58,971 nt of DNA from Myxococcales bacterium (lineage in GTDB: Bacteria; Myxococcota_A; Polyangia; Palsa-1104; JAEUJZ01). Positions 42,001 through 50,305 of the stretch are shown one piece after another (the first letter of the stretch is position 1; every line of letters starts with the position of its first letter). The position numbers and the translations under genes are program-made. Below the pieces are notes generated by a model. It ran no database searches. It saw only the letters and a program-made list of their open reading frames with translations, and was not told the DNA's origin. The DNA is taken from NCBI GenBank assembly GCA_016794505.1, contig JAEUJZ010000178.1, forward strand, positions 1 through 58,971, read 5' to 3'.

Positions 42001-42552
42001 TTCGTTTCGGATAATTGTGAAGAAGTACGCTTGTTGTTCCGCCGCGTGCGCGCCATCTTGCAGGATCGGCGCCAAAGCAAAGCGGATATGAATTTTGTTG
42101 TCGATCGGATCGATATCCGCCAAGGTCGTCGTCATCTCTTGGCGCAGCACGTTGGCGTTGTTTGTCGAGCCGCCTTCGTTGATGACCGCGGTGTACATGC
42201 CAAAGCGCGGGAACTTCAGGCTGTCGCCAGCCGCAAGGCCCGTCGGGACCACGGACTCTGGCGCTGCCGCCATGCCGATGCGCGTCAGGTTGACACCGCC
42301 GGCCATCAAGCCCAGATCGGAAAACTTCGTCGGTGGATAGACAACGATCGGTGGCCGCACATGGGTGGTCAACGTCCAGCCGCTGAGCGTGCCGTTCTCG
42401 AAGTCGCCGTTGACGAAGTTGGCCTGGCTGCGTGTTCCCTGCGGCTCGGCTGCGGTCCCCGGCAGGACGGCGAAAGGCAGCGACTCGGCACTGCCGCAGC
42501 CCGTCGAGACTCCGAGCAGCAAGCCGAGCGCATGGATCGTGGTTTTCTTCAT
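39007..42552 (-). CDS. Large DUF11-repeat surface protein with MYXO-CTERM-like tail
   Basis: The 1181-residue product begins with a signal peptide (HALGLLLGVSTGC) that has an imperfect lipobox Cys. Residues 45-270 look like a jelly-roll module (FVNGDFENGTLSGWTL). About six DUF11 modules follow (VEYVVTVKNNGP, VRYTVDVSNAGP, TTYTAQVANSGP and similar), most with a pair of cysteines. Between the second and third is an InlB-B/bacterial-repeat-like module (GTGTIASRPDGILCDTNC ... FAGWGGACA). The C-terminus has a GCS motif, a hydrophobic helix (ALLLLGLAVGMASL) and an Arg cluster (RSRRMRR), the plan of MYXO-CTERM. Such tails are cut by a rhomboid/CPBP-type myxosortase and attach the protein to the surface. 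The signal peptide and tail together imply delivery to the cell surface. The small DUF11 lipoprotein at 7148 is a possible relative. Confidence 0.88.
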   Translation of the reverse strand: MKKTTIHALGLLLGVSTGCGSAESLPFAVLPGTAAEPQGTRSQANFVNGDFENGTLSGWTLTTHVRPPIVVYPPTKFSDLGLMAGGVNLTRIGMAAAPESVVPTGLAAGDSLKFPRFGMYTAVINEGGSTNNANVLRQEMTTTLADIDPIDNKIHIRFALAPILQDGAHAAEQQAYFFTIIRNETKNTDIYSTFNFANQPGIPYKTSVGNAAYRYTDWQLFDWAPGPVGIAVGDRVSVTLVASRCSPSGHAGQLLVDGFGAFLPALTVVASGPQAVNVSSNIAYNFNVRNGSKVGANNVVVRERIPMGTTFVSVMGATCAGPDAGGYLSCDLGMMGPDEVKNFQVIVQAPATAQTVVNGEYTIQSTGVSPLIGPPVRTNVTAGVNYTDLVVTASSNVPAADAGEPVEYVVTVKNNGPTATPMAAITNMLPPGLMGATWMCTAMAGATCAMASGTGALSTTANLPVGGSVTYVVRGTIGAGALPRMDYVVSAAPGGTILDGDYTNNAAQASTAVGPTQLLSVSKGNSTGTGTIASRPDGILCDTNCTMQDRKFSAGSTVILTATPDAGNTFAGWGGACASAGLMPTCTLKLDAASQATANFISGMGPAGNADLQVVVRDNLLGKLPANGAPVRYTVDVSNAGPDPVFGGMLGTSLPTNLGSVTWTCMATGGAACPVAAGSGPVPASVSLLPGGKLTYVVSGVASAMPVDPMIFSAAVQPPQNSSDPNGNNNSASSIVGRQQNGDLSIVLTKSPDSAKPGETTTYTAQVANSGPDTILQPQVVINLPPGAQVLMPPAGDGWTCSRSVDTYTCTRDSAVPGMLPPITAQIVTPVPVKEGGPGSTVIGTVGAPLVNDPNPTNNTAIVDATKAPVANADLQLAFTKNPTPSPLGQETTYTALLSNKGPATAQSPSVTMTLPPGSVVTSFTPGEGWSCVRNNLTFSCLRSSLAPGDAPPIVVTAVTPMPQDGSMNGGSVVGEATAIQLQDPNPLNNVASISAGAVPMTGSDLSVTLSRDPDSAMPGGIVNYTLQASNKGPDAVDDVRVSLVLPPGAEVVMPPAGDGWTCTQNLHTYVCSRPRLAVGDAPPLVAQIRLPQGADPSIFEGEGGGTATIGAPNNTDPNETDNVSSLPGALYKLSGGGLGLGCSMGQGAARTTGSGPALLLLGLAVGMASLRSRRMRRIAS

Positions 42553-42934
42553 AAATTCTCCCTACGTACAATGGTTTCTATGATGAAGGCACAGCTTCGG
42601 AAAGCCCGCTGTTCCCTACGTAAACACGGTAACTTTGCGCAGCTGAACAGTGCAATCCGACTGTACAAAATGCCAGCGCAGAAATCTACACGGTCTCGGT
42701 CGACTCGTAATTACCGTTGTCGGCGTATGTGATCCTGTGGCTGTTCCCTATTCTGCTAGATTCAAGTCGATATCTAAAATTGCAATTTAGATGCCACGAT
42801 GCGTCTCCCATCGTCAGCCACGGGGCGCTTGGGGTCACGGCGCTGCGGCTGGGGCATTTTGGCCGTGGCTGGGGCGCCTTGGTCTGCTGTCCCCACGCGG
42901 TGCGGATGGACGAAGGCTGCCGCGCCGTGTGGCC
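42553..42934. other. AT-rich intergenic region upstream of DUF11 gene
   Basis: This 382-base region separates the PEGA gene's stop from the DUF11 gene's start. Its left half is markedly richer in A+T than the surrounding genes. The repeat TCCCTACGTA occurs at 42559-42568 and 42613-42622, 54 bases apart, and the first copy provides the GGGA of the DUF11 ribosome-binding site. A 7-bp inverted repeat lies at 42772-42792. No protein-like frame is convincing. Confidence 0.5.
42772..42792. repeat. Palindrome in DUF11 upstream region
   Basis: ATCTAAA at 42772-42778 and its reverse complement TTTAGAT at 42786-42792 flank a 7-base spacer that itself contains palindromic TTGCAA. It lies 220 bases before the DUF11 start and 142 bases past the PEGA gene's stop, so it could be an operator or a weak terminator. 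Confidence 0.5.
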
Positions 42935-43891
42935 TCAGCGATGCTCGGGCCGGTCGGCACGCAGCACGACATCGATCGCCGAGCCCCGACCCGGCAAGAC
43001 GTCGACGCTGTTCAGATAGTCGTGATAGCCGGTCTTGTGCAGCACGATGTCGTGCTCGCCCACCGATGCCGGCTTGCGATACGGGGTGACGCCGCGCTTT
43101 CGTCCGTCGATCAGGACCTCGGCTCCGGCTGGCTGCGAGCTGATCTCAAGCAGACCTAGCGGGCGCAGCGGTGCTTGGCGCAGGGCTTGTGCCACCAGCA
43201 ACGGCAGGCGCTTACCTGCCTCGGCCTCGGGTCCATGCGTTGCGTGCTGCGCGGCGAAGTCGCCGGACTCGGCATCGAACACACGCAAGGTCAGGGGCGC
43301 CGCCGCGTCGGCACGTGCGAGCTGCATGCTGACCACGAAGCGCAAGCCGTGGGTCAGCGCGAGCTCTTCCAAGCAAGCGGCCGTCTCGCTGCAGGCCGCA
43401 GGCAGCGGGGTCTTGTCCAGCGATCCGTGCTCACCCAGGGCGACGTAGCGCTCGGCATGAATACCGGTCAGAGCCGCTTGGCGAACGGCTGCGGGGGCAT
43501 TCACCGGCTCGATGACCAAGCCGACCGCCTTGGTCAGCGTGGCTTCTGGGGCGTTGAGTCGCGGCCAGCGCACCAGCGTCGCGCGGCCTGCTTTGACCGG
43601 CACATCGACGGGCAGAAGCGCCTTGCCCTGCTGCAAGACCAGCTTGTGATCGCCGGCTGGCAACAACACCTTCTGTGGCAGCACGCCGACGGGGCGGCCA
43701 TCGATCGCCAGCGCGGCCTGCTTGGCCCACCACGGCGGCACGATCAGGACCTCGCCGGTCTCGGCCGCTGCGCCGCCGCGCGCTGTCGCAAGCAGCCCAA
43801 GCAGGCTGCCCAGCGCAGCGACCCTTCGTACCCAGCTCACAAGGCCCACGGAAAGCGGCCAGCCCCCTCTGGTCCCGTCCGTCACTTGCAT
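42935..43891 (-). CDS. PEGA domain protein, exported
   Basis: The 318-residue product has an N-terminal hydrophobic segment (WVRRVAALGSLLGLLATARGGAAA) consistent with an export signal. It then has a PEGA-like beta domain near the N-terminus (VLIVPPWWAKQAALAIDGRPVGVLPQKVLLPAGDHKLVLQ), a middle region similar to a lipoprotein-like GNA1162 or caspase-free domain (VGLVIEPVNAPAAVRQAALTGIHAERYV ... LRFVVSMQLAR), and a C-terminal PEGA domain (LLEISSQPAGAEVLIDGRKRGVTPYRKPASVGEHDIVL). Its ATG at 43891 overlaps the last codons of the HEAT-repeat kinase by ten bases. The kinase and this protein are therefore likely translated together and may act in one envelope pathway. Confidence 0.85.
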   Translation of the reverse strand: MQVTDGTRGGWPLSVGLVSWVRRVAALGSLLGLLATARGGAAAETGEVLIVPPWWAKQAALAIDGRPVGVLPQKVLLPAGDHKLVLQQGKALLPVDVPVKAGRATLVRWPRLNAPEATLTKAVGLVIEPVNAPAAVRQAALTGIHAERYVALGEHGSLDKTPLPAACSETAACLEELALTHGLRFVVSMQLARADAAAPLTLRVFDAESGDFAAQHATHGPEAEAGKRLPLLVAQALRQAPLRPLGLLEISSQPAGAEVLIDGRKRGVTPYRKPASVGEHDIVLHKTGYHDYLNSVDVLPGRGSAIDVVLRADRPEHR

Positions 43892-46800
43892 TCCCCCACA
43901 GACACTTTCTCGTTGCGGCCCACCGTGACCGTGCGGGTGTCTCCCGCTGACAGCGGAATGGCCTGTTCACCTGGAGTAACCCACAAGATGGTGGTCTCGC
44001 AGCGTCCGCGCTTGATGCGCTTGACCTGCACGCGACCCAGCTTCTTGCTGAGATCTTTGATGGCTCGCGCGATGTAGTCGCGCTGCTCGCTAGAGCCGCC
44101 TTTCTTTTTGTCGATGCGCTGAAACTCATTCATCGCATCGGCCTGCTGGCCTTGCTCTTCATAGATGCGACCCAGGTAGTACCCAAGCTCGTACGCGATG
44201 GGCGCGCAGGTCTTGCTCGACTGCCGGCCGCACTGGCTGCTCAGGCGTTCCAGCGTCTTTTGTGCGCGGCGATAGTCCTGTTTCTTGAACAGATCGCGTC
44301 CGCTCTTGAGCAAGCTCTGAAGCTGCTCGCTGTCGGTTTTGCTGGCTTCATCGCTGCCATTCTTGGGGGCTTCGCTGGTGGCTTCGCCGGTCTCTTCATG
44401 AGGCGTCGGCGTCGTGCTGGCGGCGCTGGTTCCGGCGTCGACTTGCGGGGCGGGCGAAGGCGAATCGCTGCCGCCGCCTGTGCTGACGTTTGGACCAGGG
44501 CCGGCGGTCTGCGGCGCTTCTTCTGCGCGCTTCTTTTGGGCCTGCAAGCGGGTCAAAAGGGCATTGGCTCGCGCCCGCACCAAGCCATCGCTGTCGCGCA
44601 CGAGCTGCTTTAAGACCGACGTCGCCAGCGCCAGACCTGCGCCGTTTTTCTCTTGCGAGATCTCAAGCGCGATCTCGACCACGCGCTGTCGCACGCGGCT
44701 GTCGGAGTCTTTGGTGGCTTGTTCCAGCGCCCGCTTGCGCGTCTCGCCCCCTTGCACGGCCAGCGCTTCCAGCGCCGCGGCGCGCACATTGGCGTCTTTG
44801 CTTTCCATCATTCCCTGCGCATCCGGCGGCGGAGAGACGTCTTGACCCAAGCGACGGAGCTGCGCATAGGCGTGCAGGCCTTCGGCGGTATCGCGCTGCG
44901 CGGCAATCGTCTCGCGCAAGATTGGCAGGGCGCGGCTGTCGCCCATGGCAGCCAGCTTGCGCGCCGCTAAGCGTCGTACGGGCGCTCCTTTGTCATCGAG
45001 CGCTGTCGCGAAGATGGCTGCGTCGCGCTCGACGGACTGGACCACATGCAGCCGCTTGCTGTCTTCCGGGCTCTTGAGCACGGTCACCAGGGGAGCGCGC
45101 TGACTTTCATCCCCCAGAAGCAAGAGGCCTGCGCGGGCCGGCACTTCATCGCTGGCATTGCCCTGCAAGAGCACCTTGTTCAAGATCCCGCTGGCCTCGG
45201 TGCGCGCACTCGACAGCCCGCGCTCTCCCAAGCGGCGACCCACGGTGGCCACCGATCGAATGACCTCGTGCCGCACGCTGGTATCGCTGTCTTCAATGCC
45301 ATCCCGCAGCACGCGCAGAGCCACCGGATCGCTGCGCCGACCCAAGACGCGGGCGGCTTCCTTGCGGGCATCCGGGGCGGAATCGCGTCGACGCAGCACA
45401 CGCGCCAGAGCATTGACGCTGCCCTGCGTCTCAAGGTCGCCTAACGCAGCGACGGCGTTATCGCGCAGAAGCCAGCTCGGATCGCTCTCGACCGACAGGC
45501 TCTGCGCCGCGGCCAAAATGGGATCGGCATCGCTAATCCGCAGCATGGCTGCCGCTGCCGCCTGACGCAGACGCACGTCGCTGTTCTGCTTTAAGAGCGG
45601 CTGCAAGCGTCCCAGGTCGCTGGTCGATCCGACATACGCCAGGCCACCCAGCGCCAGCAGTCGCGCCGGCACGGGCGCATCGCTGTTTCGGATCACCTCG
45701 CGGAACAGATCGATATCCCCTGGCTCGTCCAGCGCTGCCAAGAGCGCCGCCGCCCGAAGCTGCTGCGGCCCTGGCTTGCGCGCCGTCTCGCGCAGAAGCT
45801 CGCGCCCTTTGGCATCACCGATGCGAGCCAGCGTGCTGGCCAGAGTCAGCTGCTGCTCGCGGTTGGTGGTGGTGTTCAAGCGATTGAGCAGGTTTTCCTT
45901 GGCCGCGTTATCACCCGACTGCGCCAAGCGACTTAGGATGGCCAGCGCGCCTTCGTCCGGGACCTTGCCCTTGGCGACGGCAGTGCTCAGGATCTTTTGC
46001 GCTTCGCGGTCGCCTTTGCTGCACAGATACAGCGCGGCTTGCAGGCGCGCGGCATCTTGCTTGCCCGACATCGCTTGTCGCAGCGCTTGCTGCCCGCGTG
46101 CGTCCCCTAGCTGATCCAGAGCTTCTGCCGCGCTGACAGCCACGACGGCTTCTGACTTGCTGCGCTCAAGCAGCGGCACCAGCTTTGGCACGACACTGGT
46201 CTGTCCAAGCTGCCCCACGGTCTCGGCCGCGCGCATCTGGACTTGGGTCTCTTTGTCTTCCAGCAGCACGGCCAAAAGGGGTGCAAGACTTCCGTCGCTG
46301 GTTGCCCCTAACGCTGACAGCGCACCACGTCGCAGCTCGGGATCGGGATGGCGCAGATCTTCTTTCAGCTGCGCCAGTGCCGCCGCGCGCAGTGCGAGCA
46401 GCGCCTTGGTATTGCCGCTGCGCAGGTTGATCCAGCCACGCTGTGCCGCAAAGAACGTCCCGCCCACGACCAAGAGCGCGAAGCCAACCACGATCGCGCT
46501 CAGCAGCAGCCACGGCGTCTTGGCGGCGGGCAGCGTCGACATGTGCGCCGACAGCGGGTTCGATCGCAGCGAGTCTGCCTTGCCCAGCACCGCATCGATC
46601 TCGCCCTGCAGCACGGCTTCCAGCTCGCGCATGGCAGGAAAGCGAGCGTCGCGCTTCTTGGACATCGTGCGTATGACGATCGCAACCAGCGACTCAGAGA
46701 CCTCCAGGCCGGGCGCTTTTTCAAACAGCGTTGGCGGCGGCCGATAGGCGTGCTTGAACATCAGTGCTGCCGGGTTTTCGTCGTCGAACGGCACGGTTCC

Positions 46801-47622
46801 GGCGAGCATCTCGAACAAGATGCAGCCCAGCGCGTACTGGTCGGCGCGGGCATCGACGTCTTCGCCCAGCGCCTGTTCTGGCGACATGTAGTGCGGCGTT
46901 CCCAGCACGGTGCCGGGCAGCGTCTGCCGCTGTCGCACCGCGCGCAGGGCTTCCGGCGAGTTGGGATCGATGCCTTCTGAGCGCACGTTGATCTGCGGCA
47001 GCGCAGCGTCGGTGGCGATGCCGAAGTCGACGATCTTTACGAAGTCCTGTTTGCCATCCTGCTCGATAAGAAAAATGTTCTCGGGCTTGAGGTCGCGGTG
47101 GATGATCCCCTTGTCGTGGACGGCCTGCAGACCTCGCGCGATCTGCACGCCGATCTGACAGACGCGAAGCGGTGTCACGCGGCCTTTGGCGATCACATCG
47201 GCGATCGTCTGGCCGCGCAGAAGCTCCATGACGATGTACGAACGCCCGTCGGGGAGCACGCCAAAGTCCGAGATATAAACCGTGTTGGGATGCTGAATCT
47301 TGCAGGCGAGCTGGGCTTCCTGCAGAAAGCGGCGCTGCGCGTCCAGATCCTGCGGCTTGATCAACACCTTGACCGCGACCAGGTTGTCCAAAAGGACGTG
47401 TCGCGCCTTGTACACGACGCCCATGCCGCCCGCCGACAGACGGCTGAGAATGTCGTAGCGCTCGCCGATGATCGTGCCGATGAGCGGATCGAACGACGAA
47501 GACGGGTTGGCGATGGCGACGCTGGGCTTTTGGCTATCGCCACACGTGTGCTTCGTGCCCTGATCGTAGAGCACTCCGCAGGATGGACACTGCTGGCCCA
47601 TCGCCGTCACCTTGAGGCTCAT
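43882..47622 (-). CDS. Serine/threonine kinase with HEAT repeats and zinc ribbon
   Basis: The 1246-residue product starts with a zinc-ribbon-like CPSCG ... HTC (residues 12-27). A kinase domain follows: Gly loop SAGGMGVVYK at 63-72, Lys 85, HRDLKPEN at 175-182, DFG at 199-201, then GTPHYMSPEQ. One membrane span (WLLLSAIVVGFALLVVGGTFFAA) lies near residue 380. After it come about 600 residues of HEAT-like helical repeats (RRGALSALGATSDGSLAPLLAVLL and similar), a Pro/Ser-rich linker, and a C-terminal helical part resembling TPR units (QDYRRAQKTLERLSSQ, YYLGRIYEEQGQQADAMNEF). All catalytic residues are present. The periplasmic HEAT and TPR parts may bind a ligand or envelope partner. GAGG precedes the ATG. 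The downstream PEGA gene overlaps it. Confidence 0.95.
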   Translation of the reverse strand: MSLKVTAMGQQCPSCGVLYDQGTKHTCGDSQKPSVAIANPSSSFDPLIGTIIGERYDILSRLSAGGMGVVYKARHVLLDNLVAVKVLIKPQDLDAQRRFLQEAQLACKIQHPNTVYISDFGVLPDGRSYIVMELLRGQTIADVIAKGRVTPLRVCQIGVQIARGLQAVHDKGIIHRDLKPENIFLIEQDGKQDFVKIVDFGIATDAALPQINVRSEGIDPNSPEALRAVRQRQTLPGTVLGTPHYMSPEQALGEDVDARADQYALGCILFEMLAGTVPFDDENPAALMFKHAYRPPPTLFEKAPGLEVSESLVAIVIRTMSKKRDARFPAMRELEAVLQGEIDAVLGKADSLRSNPLSAHMSTLPAAKTPWLLLSAIVVGFALLVVGGTFFAAQRGWINLRSGNTKALLALRAAALAQLKEDLRHPDPELRRGALSALGATSDGSLAPLLAVLLEDKETQVQMRAAETVGQLGQTSVVPKLVPLLERSKSEAVVAVSAAEALDQLGDARGQQALRQAMSGKQDAARLQAALYLCSKGDREAQKILSTAVAKGKVPDEGALAILSRLAQSGDNAAKENLLNRLNTTTNREQQLTLASTLARIGDAKGRELLRETARKPGPQQLRAAALLAALDEPGDIDLFREVIRNSDAPVPARLLALGGLAYVGSTSDLGRLQPLLKQNSDVRLRQAAAAAMLRISDADPILAAAQSLSVESDPSWLLRDNAVAALGDLETQGSVNALARVLRRRDSAPDARKEAARVLGRRSDPVALRVLRDGIEDSDTSVRHEVIRSVATVGRRLGERGLSSARTEASGILNKVLLQGNASDEVPARAGLLLLGDESQRAPLVTVLKSPEDSKRLHVVQSVERDAAIFATALDDKGAPVRRLAARKLAAMGDSRALPILRETIAAQRDTAEGLHAYAQLRRLGQDVSPPPDAQGMMESKDANVRAAALEALAVQGGETRKRALEQATKDSDSRVRQRVVEIALEISQEKNGAGLALATSVLKQLVRDSDGLVRARANALLTRLQAQKKRAEEAPQTAGPGPNVSTGGGSDSPSPAPQVDAGTSAASTTPTPHEETGEATSEAPKNGSDEASKTDSEQLQSLLKSGRDLFKKQDYRRAQKTLERLSSQCGRQSSKTCAPIAYELGYYLGRIYEEQGQQADAMNEFQRIDKKKGGSSEQRDYIARAIKDLSKKLGRVQVKRIKRGRCETTILWVTPGEQAIPLSAGDTRTVTVGRNEKVSVGECK

Positions 47623-47754
47623 GGATGAGACCTCGCGGGTCGACGCCTATGGCGCGGACCGAAACGACACATGACTCTGTCGAATTATCGCACGAGGACC
47701 TGGGCTGCGCCGAGACAGAAACCACGGGCACCGCAGGTGGGGCGGGCCGGTCTG

Positions 47755-49038
47755 CTAGTTGGCTTGTGGCAGCTGATACGACCAGACAAAGAACTTGGTC
47801 GCGCCGCCTTCAGTGAACGAAGGAAAGCGCGTGCCGCGAAGCTGTTCCGAGATGCAGCGTCCCGTCGCGCTTTGGCCAAGGCCGCCCAAGATGTCCGCCT
47901 TGCGCACCGTGCCGCTGGCTTCCACGACGATGCCAATGCTGACGTTGCTGCCAAAGCCTTCGCGGACGCAGCTTGGAAAGCGCTTCTCGGCGACCAGCAT
48001 GTGCTGGCGAATGATGGGCGGCGAAAGCTGCGGCACGGGATCCATAGAAAGAGCAGCCGCCGCGACAGACGTAGGCTTGGCGGTAGGCTTGGCGGTAGGC
48101 TTGGTCGCTGGCGGTCTGACCTCTGTGCCGGGCTTGCCGGCGGGCGGCGGGGCTACGGCTCCCGTGGCTGGCTTGGACGTCGTCCGGGCTGCGTGCAGCG
48201 CGGCATCACCCGCGGGCTTGGCCGGTGCGTGGGTCCCCGCGGTGCTTGGCGATGGCGGCGCTGTCGAGCCAGGCTCTGCGTTCGCGCTGGGTGTGCCTGG
48301 CGGGGATGGCAGCGCCTCAACAATGGGCGTTGGCGCGCCGTTTCCCGACGGAAGTGGCGCAATCGGCTGCACGGTAAGCTCGGTGCGCGGTGGCGTCGGT
48401 AGCCGCGCCGTCGGCTGCTCGGGTGTCGTCGGTGCGACCGGACCAGCCGCTGGCTGCCACATCAGCGCGCCCACCCCGGCGCCCAGCGCAACCAAGCCCA
48501 GCGCACCAATCACCCACCAAGCCCGACTGCGCTCGCTTTCGCGGGTTGAGCCTTTTGCGGGCACAGCCACAGCAGGCTCGGGCTCGGCGGTCTTGCTGGC
48601 CACAAGCGAAGGTCCCAGCGGCGGTAGCGTCGTCGCTGGCTTCGCGGGCAGAGGCTCGGGCGCAGCCGAAGCAGACGCCGGCTTTTTCGCCGGACTTGGC
48701 TTGGCCTTGGCTTCCGGCTTGCTGGCTTTTTCGGGCGCGGCGGGCTGGGCTTTTCCCTGGGGTTTCGCCGAGGATGCTTTGCTGGATGGCGAGTGGGTGG
48801 CCTGGTGCTTCTTGGTTGCACCTGGACGCGCCACAACGCCGGGCAGCTTGGCGAGCGGCGCCAGCGACGGCTCTTCGGCCTCGACCGCTTCAAGCTCCAT
48901 GCTCAGTCCCGGCATGGGCGCGGGCAGGGGCGTGATCTCTGGCTCGCTGCCAGAGCCCGACGAGCGCGCGTCAGAGCCCTTGCTCTGAACGCTCTCCTTG
49001 GAACGAACCGACGGGTCGTGCTTCTCTACGGCGCTCAT
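47755..49038 (-). CDS. AgmX/PglI C-terminal-domain protein with one membrane span
   Basis: The 427-residue product has a cytoplasmic Pro/Ala/Lys-rich half, one membrane helix (AWWVIGALGLVALGAGVGALM) and an extracytoplasmic half. That half ends in a C-terminal module (HMLVAEKRFPSCVREGF ... VSIGIVVEASGTVRKADILGGLGQSATGRCISEQLRGTRFPSF) of the AgmX/PglI type. The family occurs in gliding and motility-related proteins of myxobacteria and in TonB-like periplasm-spanning proteins. Two cysteines in the module could form a disulfide. The long Pro-rich linkers make a reach across the periplasm plausible. The gene lies between the HEAT kinase and the STAS protein and may belong to the same signalling neighbourhood. 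Confidence 0.78.
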   Translation of the reverse strand: MSAVEKHDPSVRSKESVQSKGSDARSSGSGSEPEITPLPAPMPGLSMELEAVEAEEPSLAPLAKLPGVVARPGATKKHQATHSPSSKASSAKPQGKAQPAAPEKASKPEAKAKPSPAKKPASASAAPEPLPAKPATTLPPLGPSLVASKTAEPEPAVAVPAKGSTRESERSRAWWVIGALGLVALGAGVGALMWQPAAGPVAPTTPEQPTARLPTPPRTELTVQPIAPLPSGNGAPTPIVEALPSPPGTPSANAEPGSTAPPSPSTAGTHAPAKPAGDAALHAARTTSKPATGAVAPPPAGKPGTEVRPPATKPTAKPTAKPTSVAAAALSMDPVPQLSPPIIRQHMLVAEKRFPSCVREGFGSNVSIGIVVEASGTVRKADILGGLGQSATGRCISEQLRGTRFPSFTEGGATKFFVWSYQLPQAN

Positions 49039-49180
49039 CTCGACCGATTACAAAACGAGGTGTGAGGCCAAGCGCTTGGCCGTAGCCGTCGGCGCGCAGC
49101 GACACTTGTCTGCACATACCACACTCATGCTCGGCTCGGGCGGCCGATTCGCGAGGAGGCTTTGCCTGCATCGCCACCGA

Positions 49181-50059
49181 CTAGCCATGGTCGCTCTGTC
49201 CAGACCTCTCGCTGTGGCTTGCCGCATCGTCCCCGCCCGTCCTGTCTGTCCCGAACGCCAGATCGGCAAGCGTCGTCGCTGGCTCGACCCCTGCCGCAGG
49301 GGCCAGGGCATCGCTGCGCTCGGCCTCGGGCAGGGACTCGCTGGACAGGCCGCGGAATCCCAATCCGGCGCCGTTCCCCGTGCCCAGGTTTTTGCGCCGC
49401 TGCTCGCGTCGCCTGCGCAACAGATCAAAGCAGGCGCGCAGGCCGTCTTTAAGGGTACGCAGCGTTCGCACGCCTTCGACCTCGATGTTCAGCTGAGCCA
49501 TCGTGCGTGCGATCTCGGGCCGCACACCGGTCAAGACGCAGACCGCGCCCAGCAAGCGCGCCGAGCGCGTCATCTTGAGCATCGCGTTGGCTGTTGTGGT
49601 GTCGACGATCTCGACTCCGGTGATGTCGATGATCACGCAGGCCGAGCGCGTCTGCTTGATGCGCTCCAGCAGCTTCTCGGTCATCTCCAGCGCACGCTGG
49701 CTGTCCAAGGAACCGATCACCGGCAACAGCAGGATGTCTTCCCAGACCTCGGCAATGGGCGAGGACAGCTCGTGGATGGCCATCTGCTGACGGGCGATTG
49801 TCGCGATCTGATCCTGCAGCTCGCGCTTCGAACTCTCTAGCTCGGCAATGTACTTTTCGTTCTGGTTGCGCGCCGATGCCAGCTCTTGGTTGTAGATGTT
49901 CAGCGCCGCTTCCAAGACCGAGAACTCGTCGGCGTTTTCGCCAGCCGGGATCTGGATCATCTCGGGCGAGTACTCGCCGATAGAGACCATCGACAGGATA
50001 TCGATGACTCGCTGAATGCGATCGAAGGGAACCGGAACGTGTCGAGTTGGCGCAGACAT
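49181..50059 (-). CDS. STAS-domain protein (RsbR-like)
   Basis: The 292-residue product has an N-terminal region with a likely coiled coil (ELASARNQNEKYIAELESSKRELQDQIATIARQQ) and a STAS domain (about 96-215). The expected phosphosite stretch is VIIDITGVEIVDTTTANAML, with Thr in the position of the usual Ser/Thr. Such RsbR-type proteins form stressosome-like complexes controlling sigma factors or other outputs. The last 70 residues are disordered. No RsbS/RsbT partner gene is adjacent, but a SpoIIAA-like gene lies at 51040. No membrane span. Confidence 0.88.
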   Translation of the reverse strand: MSAPTRHVPVPFDRIQRVIDILSMVSIGEYSPEMIQIPAGENADEFSVLEAALNIYNQELASARNQNEKYIAELESSKRELQDQIATIARQQMAIHELSSPIAEVWEDILLLPVIGSLDSQRALEMTEKLLERIKQTRSACVIIDITGVEIVDTTTANAMLKMTRSARLLGAVCVLTGVRPEIARTMAQLNIEVEGVRTLRTLKDGLRACFDLLRRRREQRRKNLGTGNGAGLGFRGLSSESLPEAERSDALAPAAGVEPATTLADLAFGTDRTGGDDAASHSERSGQSDHG

Positions 50060-50305
50060 GAGCTATGGGGGCAAGGCGTCTCGCTGCTGACTTCTCAGCG
50101 TATCGCCTATCATGCGCGAACTGGCTGGGTTGCCGCAATCAAGACGCGAAGCGGCCTGCATTTTGGACGGCCCACGTTTTCTTGCGCCACGACTTCACCG
50201 CGCTGGCTGAGTACACACCCACACCTCGGGCCGACCGGGATAAGTCGAGCGCTCCTTCGCGAGGCTCTTTTCCGACCGCGCCGAGCCGGTGATAGACTGC
50301 GCCGC

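Noticed and set aside
40714..42732. 672-codon plus-strand frame
   Set aside because: Antisense of the DUF11 protein, whose repeats create long open frames; composition Arg/His-rich.
49886..50305. N-terminal extension of the hypothetical gene at 50306
   Set aside because: The first 140 codons overlap the STAS gene in antisense and the divergent promoter region; the ATG at 50306 is better.
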